A DNA stretch of 64,000 bases from Mallotus nudiflorus (taxonomy: Eukaryota > Streptophyta > Magnoliopsida > Malpighiales > Euphorbiaceae), in the NCBI GenBank assembly GCA_947683625.1, contig CANTUR010000195.1, positions 1,798,001-1,862,000 of the forward strand, written 5' to 3'. Positions 26,488-35,686 of the stretch are shown here, piece after piece (position 1 is the first letter of the stretch; every line of letters begins with the position of its first letter). The notes under the pieces are model-generated. The model worked only from the letters and a program-made list of their open reading frames with translations, was not told the origin of the DNA and made no database searches. The position numbers and the translations under genes were made by a program.

Positions 26488-27220
26488 GACCTGCCAAGTT
26501 TGGATAGGGAAATAGCAGAGCATCACATTCCAACTCATCCAAAAACCAATACGATTAAACAGAAATTGTGCAGATTAAGACCAAAATGGACAGAAAAGAT
26601 ATGGGAGAAAATTGCCAAGCAAAGATAGGCTAACTTCCTAGAAGTAGTAAACTACCCTCAATGGCTAGCAAACATAGTACCTATTCCTAAGAAGGATGGC
26701 AAAGTATGAATGAGTGTAGATTTTAGGGATCTGAACAAAGCCTATCCAAAAGATGACTTCCCATTACCTTACATTGATGTAATAGTGGATAGCGCTGCAG
26801 CAAGTGCAATGTATTCTTTTATGGATGGATTTTTTGGGTACAACCATATCATGATGGCATTCATGGATATGATTAAGACAACTTTCATCATATAATGGGG
26901 GACCTATTGTTACAAGGTGATGCCTTTTGGATTGAAGAATGTAGGTACAACTTACCAAAAAGCTGCTACTGCATTTTTCCATAATATGATGCATAAGGAG
27001 GTTGAAGTGTATGTGGATGACATGATGGTCAAATCAGAGACAAGAGGAGGAAATTTTGAAGCCTTAGACAAGTTCTTAGCCTGAATTGAGAGGTACAACC
27101 TGAGACTCAACCCAAAGAAGTGCATTTTTGGGGTTACTTCAGAGAAACTGTTAGGACATATAGTGAGCAGCCGAGGAATTAAAGTGGATCCAAATAAAGT
27201 GAAAGCTATCCAAGAAATGT
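26488..27220 (+). pseudogene. pol (RT): Reverse transcriptase domain, broken by stops
   Basis: RNA-dependent DNA polymerase of the element. Recognisable in order: HHIPTHP, the finger segment ANIVPIPKKDGKV, MSVDFRDLNKAYPKDDFPLP, the catalytic Asp region with MDGFFGYNHI, VMPFGLKN, the catalytic YVDD box at 27010-27021 (YVDDMMVKS), RLNPKKCIFG and LLGHIVSSRGI. In-frame stops interrupt it after KQR (about 26626), after KDGKV (26707), after FII (26893) and after KFLA (27082). At least two are one transition from CAG or CGA. All catalytic aspartates are still encoded. The length and order match the Ty3/gypsy RT core. Confidence 0.92.
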
Positions 27221-27815
27221 CGGCACCAAAGACAGAGAAAGAAGTAAGAGGATTCCTTGGCAGATTGCAGTATATTAGGAGGTTTATCGCAAAGCTCACT
27301 AACATTTGTGACCCTATCTTTAAGCTCTTAAGGAAAGATCAACCGATTAAGTGGAATGATGATTGTTAGAAAGCTTTCAATAAGATCAAGGAGTATCTTG
27401 TTAATCCACCTATTTGGAAACCACCTAGACAAGGTAAGCCATTGGTTTTGTACTTGGCTTTAGAAGAGGATGCAATGGGGGCAATGTTAGCATAAGAAGG
27501 GTCAGATGGAATAAAGCACGTAGTGTACTACTTGAGCAAGAAATTTCTGTCGTATGAGGAAAAATAAGATTTAGTAGAAAAGACATGTCTGATCATGATT
27601 TGGGCTACAAGAAAATTGAGGCATTATTTTCAATCTTATAAGGTTTAGGCTATTTCAAGAATAGACCCTCTAAGGTACTTGTTTCAAGCATCGGCTTTAA
27701 TTGGAAAAATATCTCGATGGTTGGTACTCTTAATTGAATTTGATATAGAGTACATTACTACAAAGGTAATCAAGGGAAGAGCACTAGCAGAATTCTTCTC
27801 AGAATGTGAATAAAG
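27221..27815 (+). pseudogene. pol (RH): RT connection and degenerate first RNase H domain
   Basis: Follows RT in the same frame. VRGFLGRLQYIRRFI is the conserved RT-RNase H connection, and then come LVLYLALEEDAMGAMLA, YYLSKKFLSYEE, LRHYFQ and SRIDPLRYLF. In Ty3/gypsy RNase H the first strand carries an acidic catalytic residue. In Tat-lineage elements this first domain is known to be degenerate, and a second domain follows, as here. Stops occur at 27370, 27493, 27568 and about 27643, and near 27812 just after ALAEFFSECE, where the frame is also lost. Confidence 0.85.
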
Positions 27816-27859
27816 GTGAAGAGTAGTGGAATTTAGAGTTCCTATATAAGAACTTAGCA

Positions 27860-28348
27860 GTTGTAGAGCACTGGGAGTGGAAACTTTACTTTGATGGAGC
27901 TGTAAACAACAATGGAGCTAGATTGGAAGTGATTCTTGTCACAACAAAAGGAGAAACCATACCAATGGCAAAGAAAATGGATTTTAAGGTCACAAATAAT
28001 ATGGCTGAATATGAAGCATGTATCTATGGGATTGAGGTGGTTGTGGCAACTGGAGCAAAAGATTTATTGATTTATGGAGATTCAATGCTAGTCATCAATC
28101 AGGCTAATGAAGAATGGGAGGTAAAAGAGGAAAAGCTAAAGCCGTCTATCTGCTATTTGAAAGCCTTAATGAAGAATTTCACCAAATGTCTCTTTATCCA
28201 TCTATCCAGAGATGATAATCAGATGGCAGATGCACTTGTAATACTCTCTTCAATGTTTGATGGTGCAACTGGGTTGGCTATGAAACCTTTAGTGATCATG
28301 AAGTCTAGAGCACCGTGTTATGGGGGTGAGCAGATTATGAATGTTTAA
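27860..28348 (+). pseudogene. pol (aRH): Second (archaeal-type) RNase H domain, locally intact
   Basis: After a frameshift between about 27815 and 27880 comes a complete second RNase H. Its four catalytic acids are visible: D in LYFDGA (27893), E in NMAEYEA (28013), D in YGDSML (28079) and D in QMADAL (28229), ending at TAA 28346-28348. No stop interrupts it. A second RNase H of this archaeal/plant type between RH and integrase is the diagnostic mark of the Tat lineage. It cleaves RNA in RNA-DNA hybrids during reverse transcription. This is the best-preserved part of pol, although no intact precursor could be made around it. Confidence 0.88.
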
Positions 28349-29612
28349 ATGGGGCCTAAAGAAAATCCTTGGTTTTATGATGTCCATAAGTTCATTGAAA
28401 AGAGAATTTATCTAGATGAAGTGACCTTGAAAGAAAGATATGCTCTTTGTGTTCTTGCACGTAACTATGCAAGTCATGATAGGGTATTATACAAAAGAAT
28501 GCCAAACGAGATGCAGCTCAAGTGTCTCAAAAAGGATGAAGCTAAAGATGTGATCAAGAGATTCATGCAAGGGCTTATGGTTCTCATATGAACGGGATGA
28601 TTCTAGCTAAGAAGATACTCAGACAAGGGTATTACTGGATGACTATGGAAAAGGATTGTATCAGGACAGTAAGATAATGCCATTAGTGTCAGATCCATAG
28701 GAATCTTATTCACATGCCTCTAATAGTGCTGAATAGTTTATCATCCCCTTGGCCCTTTGTAGCATGGGGAATTGATATCATAGGAGAAATAAGACCAACA
28801 ACATCAAATGGGCATAAATACATAGTAGTGGCAATCAATTACTTTTTGAGATGGGTAGAGGCAAAATCTTTCAATACTTTGAAGGCAAAACAGATGGCAC
28901 GGTTCATCGAGAAGAGCCTTATTTGTAGATATGGGGTTCCACATCATGTCGTAATAGATAATGGCATTCAATTTCAAGCAGAAATAGCAAAGTTTCTACA
29001 AAAGTACGGGATTGAGCACCATAAATCTTCGCCTTATTGCCCTCAAGCTAATGGAGCAATGGAAGCGGCTAATAAAAATTTTAAGAAAATCCTTTCTAAG
29101 ATGGTTAAAGCCTACAAGGATTGGTATGAATATCTTCCTTTTTCCTTATAGGGATATAGGACTACAACTCAAACTGGCACAGGCCAAACACCATTCTTAT
29201 TGGTATATGGTTGTGAAGCAGTTTTGCCCATAAAAGCTAAAATTAAGTCCTTAAGAGTAGTCATGGAAGCTAAAATAATTGAGAATGAATGGGCGTATAA
29301 AAGATATTATCATCTAGTATCTCTAGTGAGAAAAGGATGAATGCTTTATTCCACACTCAGATATATCAGAGAAGGATAGCAAGGGCATTCAACAAGAAGG
29401 TTAAGGCTAGGAAGATCAAAGTTGGAGATATGGTGGTGAAATAATCTAGAGCCGTGGTGTTCGATCCAAGAGATAAATTTAGACCGAATTGGGAAGGACC
29501 GTACTTGGTCAAATTGGTCTTACCTAAAGGAGCTGCTAAGATATCAGATCTTGAAGGGAATGAGTTTATGGAACTTATCAATCTGGATCACCTTAAGAAG
29601 TACTACTTGTAA
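28349..29612 (+). pseudogene. pol (INT): Integrase, broken
   Basis: The N-terminal part (28349-28570) reads PWFYDVHKF and DRVLYKRMPNE, then a frameshift near 28575. The zinc-binding region (about 28580-28710) has SHMNG and a CHxCQIH segment with two stops. The catalytic core has D in WGIDIIG (28774), D in VIDNGIQF (28957) and E in GAMEAANKN (29062), with 34 residues between the last two. Ty3/gypsy integrases usually have 35, so one codon may be lost. The MEAANKNFKKIL segment is Ogre-like. A TAG follows PFSL (about 29149), a frameshift lies near 29320, and the C-terminal part with the GPY motif (PNWEGPYLV) ends pol at TAA 29610-29612 after KKYYL. Family role: insertion of the DNA copy into the genome. 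Confidence 0.9.
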
Positions 29613-29914
29613 AAAATATGAATAAAAGTAGAATAAAGAAAATAAAGTTCATTGGCTAGAAAACCTGAAAAGGCTAGTTAGGCAAAAGTTAGGACATTCC
29701 CACTATTCAGAAAACCCATAAAGGGCTGACAAGCAAAAGTTAGGGAAATAAATAAAAATAATGGTCCCGCTGATTAGAAAACCTGTAAAGGGCTAGTCAA
29801 GCAAAAATTAGGGAAATAAAATGTGAGTGAAAAATATTTAGTTAGAAAATCCATGAGGACTAGCTGATAACAGGAGTTATGTCATGTGATGTATTAAATG
29901 TACTCATTTTGGCC
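29613..29914 (+). repeat. Post-pol untranslated repeats (four copies)
   Basis: Four degenerate copies of a 50-68 bp unit of the form tagaaaacc-tgaaaagggctag-caagcaaaagttaggg, with the gaaaac landmark near 29658, 29710, 29777 and 29844. Two further copies lie at about 30618-30725 on the same strand. Within a copy, ggctag or ggctga resembles the complement of the preceding ctag or cagc, so short hairpins are possible. Tat-lineage elements often have such repeats after integrase. Confidence 0.65.
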
Positions 29915-31346
29915 CTAATTAATTAATGAAATTGAAATTGAAGTTTTGTTAAACTTAGCATATCCTTCTTTATTATAAAGCATAAGTACTTGAAGGGACA
30001 ACAAAATATAAGAAAGCCTAAAACTAGCTCTACGAGACCATTCTATCTTATGATGTCTTTGTTTCTTCCTTTGTGACCCATCATACAAAGCTTGAGTTCT
30101 CTTGTACCTAGCAAATCCTGGTGGTTCTGTCTTTTGGATAATAACCCAAGTTTTGTAATTGTCATCAGTAGTAACATCAACATCCAGGTGTATATTCCGT
30201 TCAAGGGTTCTATAAGGCCACAAGCTCCTAATCTTATCCAGAGAATCTTATCTCAAAGGAAAGCCTTCAAAGTCGATCAAAACAGTAACGATAAACTGAG
30301 GGCGACCATATTGATGACAAAGGCATAAAGGGATAAAAAAGGTAGAAAAGTGTAGCCCGGGAATAGGAACATAGTGCTCATACAGCTTAATAGTCATGAA
30401 TTTCAATCTCCACCAAGGGCAGACCCATGTGATCTTAGCATTTGAACTCATCTTCAACCAGTCAACCCATTAGTCCATAGAACATTTGTCCTTCATTCTC
30501 AAAGGACAAGATTGTAGCTGATGAGGTTGATAAGTCAAAGGATTAGGGGGTACATTAAGCAAGCTCAACTTTTCCTACAACCAAATCTAAAAAAAATGAT
30601 ATAAGAATAATAAAATAAAAGCCCGCTAAGTTGAAAACCCAAAAGGAAGGCTTAGGCAAAAGTTAGGGCAAGCCTGCTAAGCTGAAACCTGAAAGGGCAG
30701 CTTAGGCAAAAATTAGGGCAAAATAAAAATAAAAGTTTTGGTTGCACACTTGAAGAAGTAAACTGCTTGAGAAACGATTATGAATCTTAAAACTGTCGAG
30801 CCCAATGATGGTCTCAGCAAGGATAACTGGCATAGGATTAGCTCCAAGCTCCACCTGTTCCAAGATATTGACAATGCATGTATCAGCACCACCATGGTGA
30901 GAAACTAGCAAAAATTGAGCATATAAACAGAAAGCAACTGTTCTAGTCCAAGAAATAGTGTTCTTGTCCCGAGTCCCATAAACGGTGATCAAAGAAGAAA
31001 GATTGATGGTCCTAGGGTTATGCATATACATATAAATATCAGCTGGGGGCAAATCAAAGAATGCAACCTATCTACCAGGAAATTGCATCTTTAAATTAGG
31101 AAACGCTATCATAGTAGTTGAGTCTAATGTGCATCCCAGAATAGTAGTAAACTCTTCAATCATTAGACAAAGCTCTTGCCCATTAAACCCGAATACATGG
31201 TCCTTGACATCCTAGAAGGTAGAAGCAGTGTGTAGGAGAGTGTTATCAATAGTTAGGTGTTGAAGAGATTTCAGGGATTTGATGTGGAAAGGTTGAAGCT
31301 TATTCCAGTCATCACCATTGAGACTTTTAAGAAATTTCTTCATCAT
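29915..31346 (-). pseudogene. Antisense two-exon ORF, uncharacterised retroelement-associated protein
   Basis: Encoded opposite to gag-pol. Exon 1 is 31346-30750 (199 codons, starts MMKKFLKSL), a GT-AG intron is 30749-30587 (163 bp, acceptor after a T-run), and exon 2 is 30586-29915 (224 codons with stop). Both are in phase 0 with no frameshift. Five premature stops occur, at 31214, 31070, 30577, 30472 and 30250, each one transition from a Gln or Trp codon or similar. Visible features are a GxxELCxMIEEF segment, LLLQ at the splice, WxxWL and a W-x-CPWW motif at 30427-30410. The layout resembles a family of plant proteins found in and near retroelements, annotated as a domain of unknown function (I think DUF7745). 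That assignment is from memory and unsure. The intron carries two copies of the post-pol repeats. An AATAAA at 29974-29969 could end the transcript. I assign no molecular function. Confidence 0.72.
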
Positions 31347-31791
31347 TTGAAGAGATGCTTGAGTCTTGATGAGGGTATAGAGAATGAAGGAGAATGTCCC
31401 TTAAATAATGTTATATAGGGAAAGAAGATGAGTTCAGGTGGGAAAAGATTCTACTAGCAAAGAAAGATGTGGATAAGGTAATATAATTTGAGAAGGATTG
31501 GGATAAATAGATAATTGGGAAGATAATCCATTCTTTTAATTGGTTATCTATCCAATATTATCCGTCTTGGAAAATGATTAAGATAAATGGATAATTAATT
31601 AAAAAAGATAATGTTCATGAACCATCTTTTTTAATTAGTTATTAAAAAAATCCATTAAAGTGCAAAACACTGTTTCAGTTCTATCTAACAGTGTTTGAGA
31701 TAGTACAGGAATAAAAACAGTAGTACAATAAGGAGCAGTGAGATACAGACACCCAGAAAGTCAGGAATACAAAAGCTCTAAATCATTCATC
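31347..31791 (-). other. Spacer between the two antisense genes
   Basis: About 445 bp with no coding evidence except the TATA-like box listed separately. It contains an A/T-rich stretch near 31490-31660 with variants of gataatccatt and ggataattaattaaaaaagataa repeated in both orientations. It presumably holds the 3' end of the upstream antisense gene and the promoter of the next. Confidence 0.6.
31411..31417 (-). promoter_or_regulatory. TATA-like box of the two-exon antisense gene
   Basis: On the minus strand the sequence reads CCCTATATAACATT, with TATATAA at 31417-31411, about 65 bp before the ATG at 31346. That spacing allows a start about 30 bp downstream and a short pyrimidine-rich leader (ctccttcattctc). 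This is usual for plant promoters. It suggests the gene has its own promoter rather than depending on read-through. Confidence 0.5.
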
Positions 31792-33867
31792 TCATGCTTT
31801 GGTATCAGGACATGGGCTCTATCCTCTGGTAGGGTCATTATGATGATGAGTGTCTGGAGATTTAGCAGATGAAGTCCCATCACTATATGAATCAAAGCCT
31901 AAGTCTACAAGCTGTCGATGAAGCATCTCATTCTCCCACTATAGACCACTGGAATAGCTCTACATACACAGAAAACACCATATCATATGCATTACATGCA
32001 TAACATGCATACATTTACATTGTCTCAGTGAGGGCGCTTACCCGCCAACTGTCTGTAACCTGCATCGTAAATAATCTCTAAGACGAGGCAAGTCCATATA
32101 AATACTCTGCCTGTGTCTGGGGAATATGTTTTGTAAAATTTTGTTAATATTAATGTTAAGTGTACAGATCCATACAATAAATAAAGCAAACAGACTCACG
32201 TGAGAAGCATTTGGTGGATAAAAGCTAGGAGGTTGAGCATCACTAAACTGCATCTGCTACTCAACTGGAGCCTGAATAGTGGGAGCCTAGTAGAACATAG
32301 ACTTGTCTGGAAGAGAGACACAACCAAGCATAGCATTGATAAAGGCCCCATTACGACTAGACCCAACGTGTTGAGTAGGATGACCAGGACTAGGTTTAGG
32401 CTTAGGTCTCTCAATCTTTGGAGTAATCTTAGTCTCTAGAGTAATCTCAGTCTCCTCATCGGCATCAACAAGAGAGCAAACCTCCTCAAAATGTAAAGAG
32501 AAGGAGTGAGTTATAGGTTTTAGAAACAAAAGATGAAATAATTTGAAATTACCTCATCATCATCAATAGGAACATGCTCCAAGAGGCTCTCATGGATAAA
32601 CTGTTGATAATGTCGAGAATGCTCAAGGAAATTTGAGGCAGCATATCCTTGTAGTGCATCTCTCAGCTCTAATCTTGTAAAATGCGAACTACGGAGCATG
32701 GAGGAGGGGATATCAGATGGAATACGATGTCGAGAAGGGCCAATAGATCAGTGATACACTTGCTCCCCTAAATACCACATCAGATAGCCATAACCAGAGA
32801 GCAGGATCCTCACAGGCTCTAAGCGGGCTATAGTCACCATGAAATCATATTGCTGGATGTCTTTAGCACCCTCCAACCAATTAGAGTTTATCTACAATTT
32901 ATGTAAATTAAATCAAATTTCTATTAAATTGTAGCATACTAATGATTTTATTTTTTCCTTACCAGGTGTCACTCGACAGTGTTCAACTAATCACGGTATG
33001 TATGCAAAGTGTTCCTGTTGCTAGCAAGGCGAGAAGAACCCCATCTCATTATTAGAGGAAAGGTCCTATCAGAACTGATAGCGTTAAAGCCTTGAATCAG
33101 CCCAATCTTTATGCTCTAGATCTAAAAAAAAAAGAGAACACATTAGAAAAAAAAAGAAAAGAAGAGCAAACTATATAGATTAATGAAGGTGAACATACAT
33201 GCAAGACATGCCAAAAGCCACACATCGTGACAATACCTCTACAGACATTGTCCAGTCTGTAATAAATATAAGCAAGTGCAGTAAATCCCCAATCTAATGT
33301 GATAATTCGATCCAAGTCACGAAGAGGACCCAATAGAGCAACACTGACCTCATGACCGGTCTCACAAAAGAGGGCCGTGCCTAATAATATCAAGAGGAAA
33401 CACCTCACCTTATGACTAATCTGACGAGGAGTCAAAGTAGGAAGGCATCTAAATCCCTCAACTAATGATGAAAGAAGAACGTTCTTTTGATTCTTCCATG
33501 CTGGGGCGAACCCGATCAAGTCTCGCACGTATTGACTCCATGCATGCTCTGGAAGACTACAATAGGTGATGTCAAATGGAACTAGGGATCCCCCAAAGGC
33601 AATCTTAGTAATAATAGAGAAGCTCATAGGCGAAATGGTCAGCTCACCCACACGAGTATGAAAAGTGTGGGTAGTATCAATCCATCGCTCGATCAAAGTA
33701 AATAAAGAGTAACAGTTAGATCGGCCTTAAACAATCGGAAATGCAGTGATGAAATGCCTAAATCTGGAAGCCCAAATCAGATGTGTCACCTGTTCTGGCA
33801 GTCCATGAAACAATTCTCGGGCTAAATTGAAATAGCCTGTGAACTTCATCGGATGCTATTTTGATTT

Positions 33868-33964
33868 CAAAAAGAAAATAATAATTAATTAATTAAAATA
33901 TTAATTAATTAATCAAAGAACTTAAATTGAAGGATTTGATTAGTTAATTAATTAATTAATTAAT
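33868..33964. repeat. (TTAA/ATTA)n microsatellite in PMD intron 1
   Basis: Two blocks of attaattaatta-type repeats (about 33880-33912 and 33940-33964) with a short unique spacer. The repeat is self-complementary. It lies inside the 436-bp first intron of the antisense PMD gene and fits an A/T-rich plant intron. Confidence 0.85.
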
Positions 33965-33984
33965 TGCCTTAAAAAAAATTTCTG

Positions 33985-34130
33985 ATCGGTAATATAGATT
34001 GTAGACCGGTAATCTAGAATGCCGATCGGCAATCTACCATGCCGATTGGCATTAACCCTGTCGATCAAAAATCTAGAATTCCAACCAGAATTCCAGACAT
34101 CCGATCCTCCATTCTGACAACCCGACAGTC
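33985..34130. repeat. Cluster of GCCGATCGGCAAT-type palindromes in PMD intron 1
   Basis: Five or six near-copies of gatcggcaatctag spaced about 20-30 bp: gatcggtaatatag, gaccggtaatctag, tgccgatcggcaatct, tgccgattggcatt, gtcgatcaaaaatctag and caaccagaattccag. The core tgccgatcggca is a perfect 12-bp palindrome. The same core (atgccgatcggcatt) occurs in the 3' LTR near 35899, and a decayed form (atgtcggtcggcatt) lies in the 5' LTR near 20096. The shared motif suggests a common binding site or a sequence exchange between the LTR and the internal region. Confidence 0.6.
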
Positions 34131-34588
34131 AAATTTCATATTTTCATAGTTAATTTCAATTCATCATGCATTTTCATATTAATTTCTGACTAATATACAT
34201 ACCAATGTCAATTTCTACTCTGCAACTAACTCTAATTACTGATTATATAGGTAATATTTTTGTAGAAATAAAAAGAAGTAAGAAAAGTTACCTCATTACC
34301 CACATCTCTGCACCTATGGGTATGTAAATGAGTCAAAGGAAAGATAGTTGAGTCTTCTCAAAGTTCCAAATTATTCTAAGGAAAATGAAGAGGCAGAATC
34401 CTCTAACATTCTGAAGCCTCAGCTCCTTCATGTTGTTTGCATGATGAGGATACCATAGGATTAGACGGATTGCAAATCGAACAACAGATGGTGAAGAAAT
34501 CAAGAAAGGAAAAATCAAGATCAAGTAAAAAAAAGAGAAGAAGAAAAGAATGGGAAGAGAAGTGAAGTGATTGACAAAAGGGAAAGAA

Positions 34589-34597
34589 TATATAAAA
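34589..34597 (-). promoter_or_regulatory. TATA-like box and Y-patch of the antisense PMD gene
   Basis: The minus strand reads cccttttatatattc around 34600-34586, followed downstream by a pyrimidine-rich leader (cttcccattcttttcttc, 34563-34546) typical of plant core promoters. The inferred ATG is at 34456, about 135 bp downstream. The same bases on the + strand read tatataaaagg, so the orientation is ambiguous. I prefer the minus strand because the coding exons follow there. Confidence 0.4.
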
Positions 34598-34854
34598 GGG
34601 AGAATATCCATTTCAATCCTTTCAATTTAGTTACTTTTTATCTATCTTTTCTTTCTTGCAATTTAGTCCATAATTGCATTCTAATTAAGAACATGTTCTT
34701 AATTAAATCATAACATTCATTAAATTAATAATTCATTGAATTATTAATACTATATAATCAATTTGTGATCCTACATCTTATGTCAAATACAGAATACAGA
34801 AAAAAATTATAGAACTCATTTTTTGCATTTTACATGCATGATTTCAATCAAAGG
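34598..34854. other. A/T-rich non-coding stretch before the palindrome array
   Basis: About 250 bp, A/T-rich, with direct short repeats (attaattaagaacatgttcttaatt is nearly palindromic near 34680-34704, and ttcattaaattaataattcattgaattatt lies near 34730). No open frame or recognisable element is present. It would be upstream of the antisense PMD promoter. Confidence 0.6.
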
Positions 34855-35545
34855 TTTCATATGCTACACAGTAGCTATGATATGAATTTCAAATCATTAT
34901 GTTATGTGTTGCATAGTAGTCATAACCTTCATTATGTTATGTATTGCATAACAATTATGACATAAACTTTCAAATTCCTCATTGCTAGATGTTCCACAGG
35001 AACCATAGCAACTTTTCAATTTAATTACACTAGACGTCCCACAGGGAATATAATGAAATTCAATTCAATTACACTAGGCATCCCATAGGGATTATAGTGT
35101 GCATCGTTAGACGACCCATAGGGAATATAATGAAATTCAATACAATTACACTAGACATCCCATAGGGAATATAGTGTGCATCGTTAGACGTCCTATAGGG
35201 AATATAATGAAATTCAATTCAATTACATTAGACGTCCTATAAGGAATATAGTGTGCATCGTTAGACATCCCACAAGGAATATAATGAAATTCATTATTGC
35301 TAGATGTTCCATAGGAACTATAGAAAATTTTAATTCATCCACACTAGACATCCCATAGGGAATATAGTGTGCATTGTTAGACGTCCCATAGGGAATATAA
35401 CGAAATCCATCATTGCTAGACGTTCCATAGGAACTATAGCAAGTTTTCAACTTATCATCGCTAAACGTCCCATAAGGAATATAGCGAAACTCATTTGCAC
35501 AAAGTCCACTAGACGTTCCATAGGAAATATAGTGTGACTTATCAA
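34855..35545. repeat. Array of small palindromes with co-varying arms
   Basis: At least 14 units of about 28-30 bp in a 35-80 bp spaced array. Each can fold as outer arm, 3-base bulge, inner arm, loop of three, inner arm, 2-3-base bulge, outer arm. Examples: 34982-35011 has TTGCTA/TAGCAA and GTTCC/GGAAC with loop aca. A unit near 35417 has the same arms with loop ata. Others pair CACTA/TAGTG with TCCC/GGGA, CGCTA/TAGCG (near 35459) and GTTA/TAAC (near 35375). Arms change together so pairing is kept. Earlier, looser units are GCTAC-aca-GTAGC (near 34863) and GTTATG-tattg-CATAAC (near 34935). A 77-bp dimer of two unit types recurs at about 35070-35270. The minus strand spells a repeated YIPYGTSS peptide over 35223-35549, which I take as a by-product. 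Confidence 0.8.
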
Positions 35546-35670
35546 ACACTACACCTTGCTCAATAATTTGAGCATCAATCTATCACTTAGGATACAATCG
35601 AGTGTCCTAATTTCTTTCTTTCGAAATTGCGTGCTTCTTTTTCTTTGTCGCAATTTGTCAAGCAAATAGC

Positions 35671-35686
35671 GACAAAGGGGGGCAAC
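35671..35686 (+). other. Polypurine tract before the 3' LTR
   Basis: gacaaaggggggcaac directly precedes the TG of the 3' LTR at 35687. A G-run after AAA is the usual plus-strand primer of Ty3/gypsy elements, and ending in GCAAC just before TGTAAGC fits the Tat type. It confirms the + orientation and the LTR start. Confidence 0.88.

Larger units (their letters stand above)
31792..34456 (-). pseudogene. Antisense seven-exon plant mobile domain (PMD) gene
   Basis: Conceptual splicing on the minus strand gives exons 34456-34292, 33855-33199, 33121-32963, 32891-32553, 32484-32200, 32116-32042 and 31959-31792. Their lengths (165, 657, 159, 339, 285, 75, 168) are all multiples of three. All six introns are GT-AG in phase 0, with donors GTAACT, GTATGT, GTAAGG, GTAATT, GTGAGT and GTAAGC. 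The total is 616 codons. Exons 2-4 match the plant mobile (aminotransferase-like) domain: FNLARELFHGLP, ERWIDTTHTFH, GELTISPMSF, LMWYLGEQVYH. The last exon has WENEMLHRQL, a short coiled-coil-like end. Thirteen premature stops (34405, 34378, 34360, 33729, 33118, 32989, 32971, 32750, 32289, 32259, 32080, 31941, 31821) are each one transition from a sense codon. There is no frameshift. PMD genes occur in some plant LTR elements and as cellular MAIN/MAIL genes needed for silencing and genome stability. A role for the element in countering or using silencing is inference. Confidence 0.82.

Noticed and set aside
27860..28348. Functional RNase H gene, since the second RNase H is open and has all catalytic acids
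   Set aside because: It has no start of its own and sits between frameshifts in a dead polyprotein. Lack of stops over 160 codons can be chance.
34855..35545. CRISPR-like array of palindromic repeats
   Set aside because: The spacing and repeats are irregular, spacers are themselves repeats, there are no cas genes, and the context is a plant retrotransposon.
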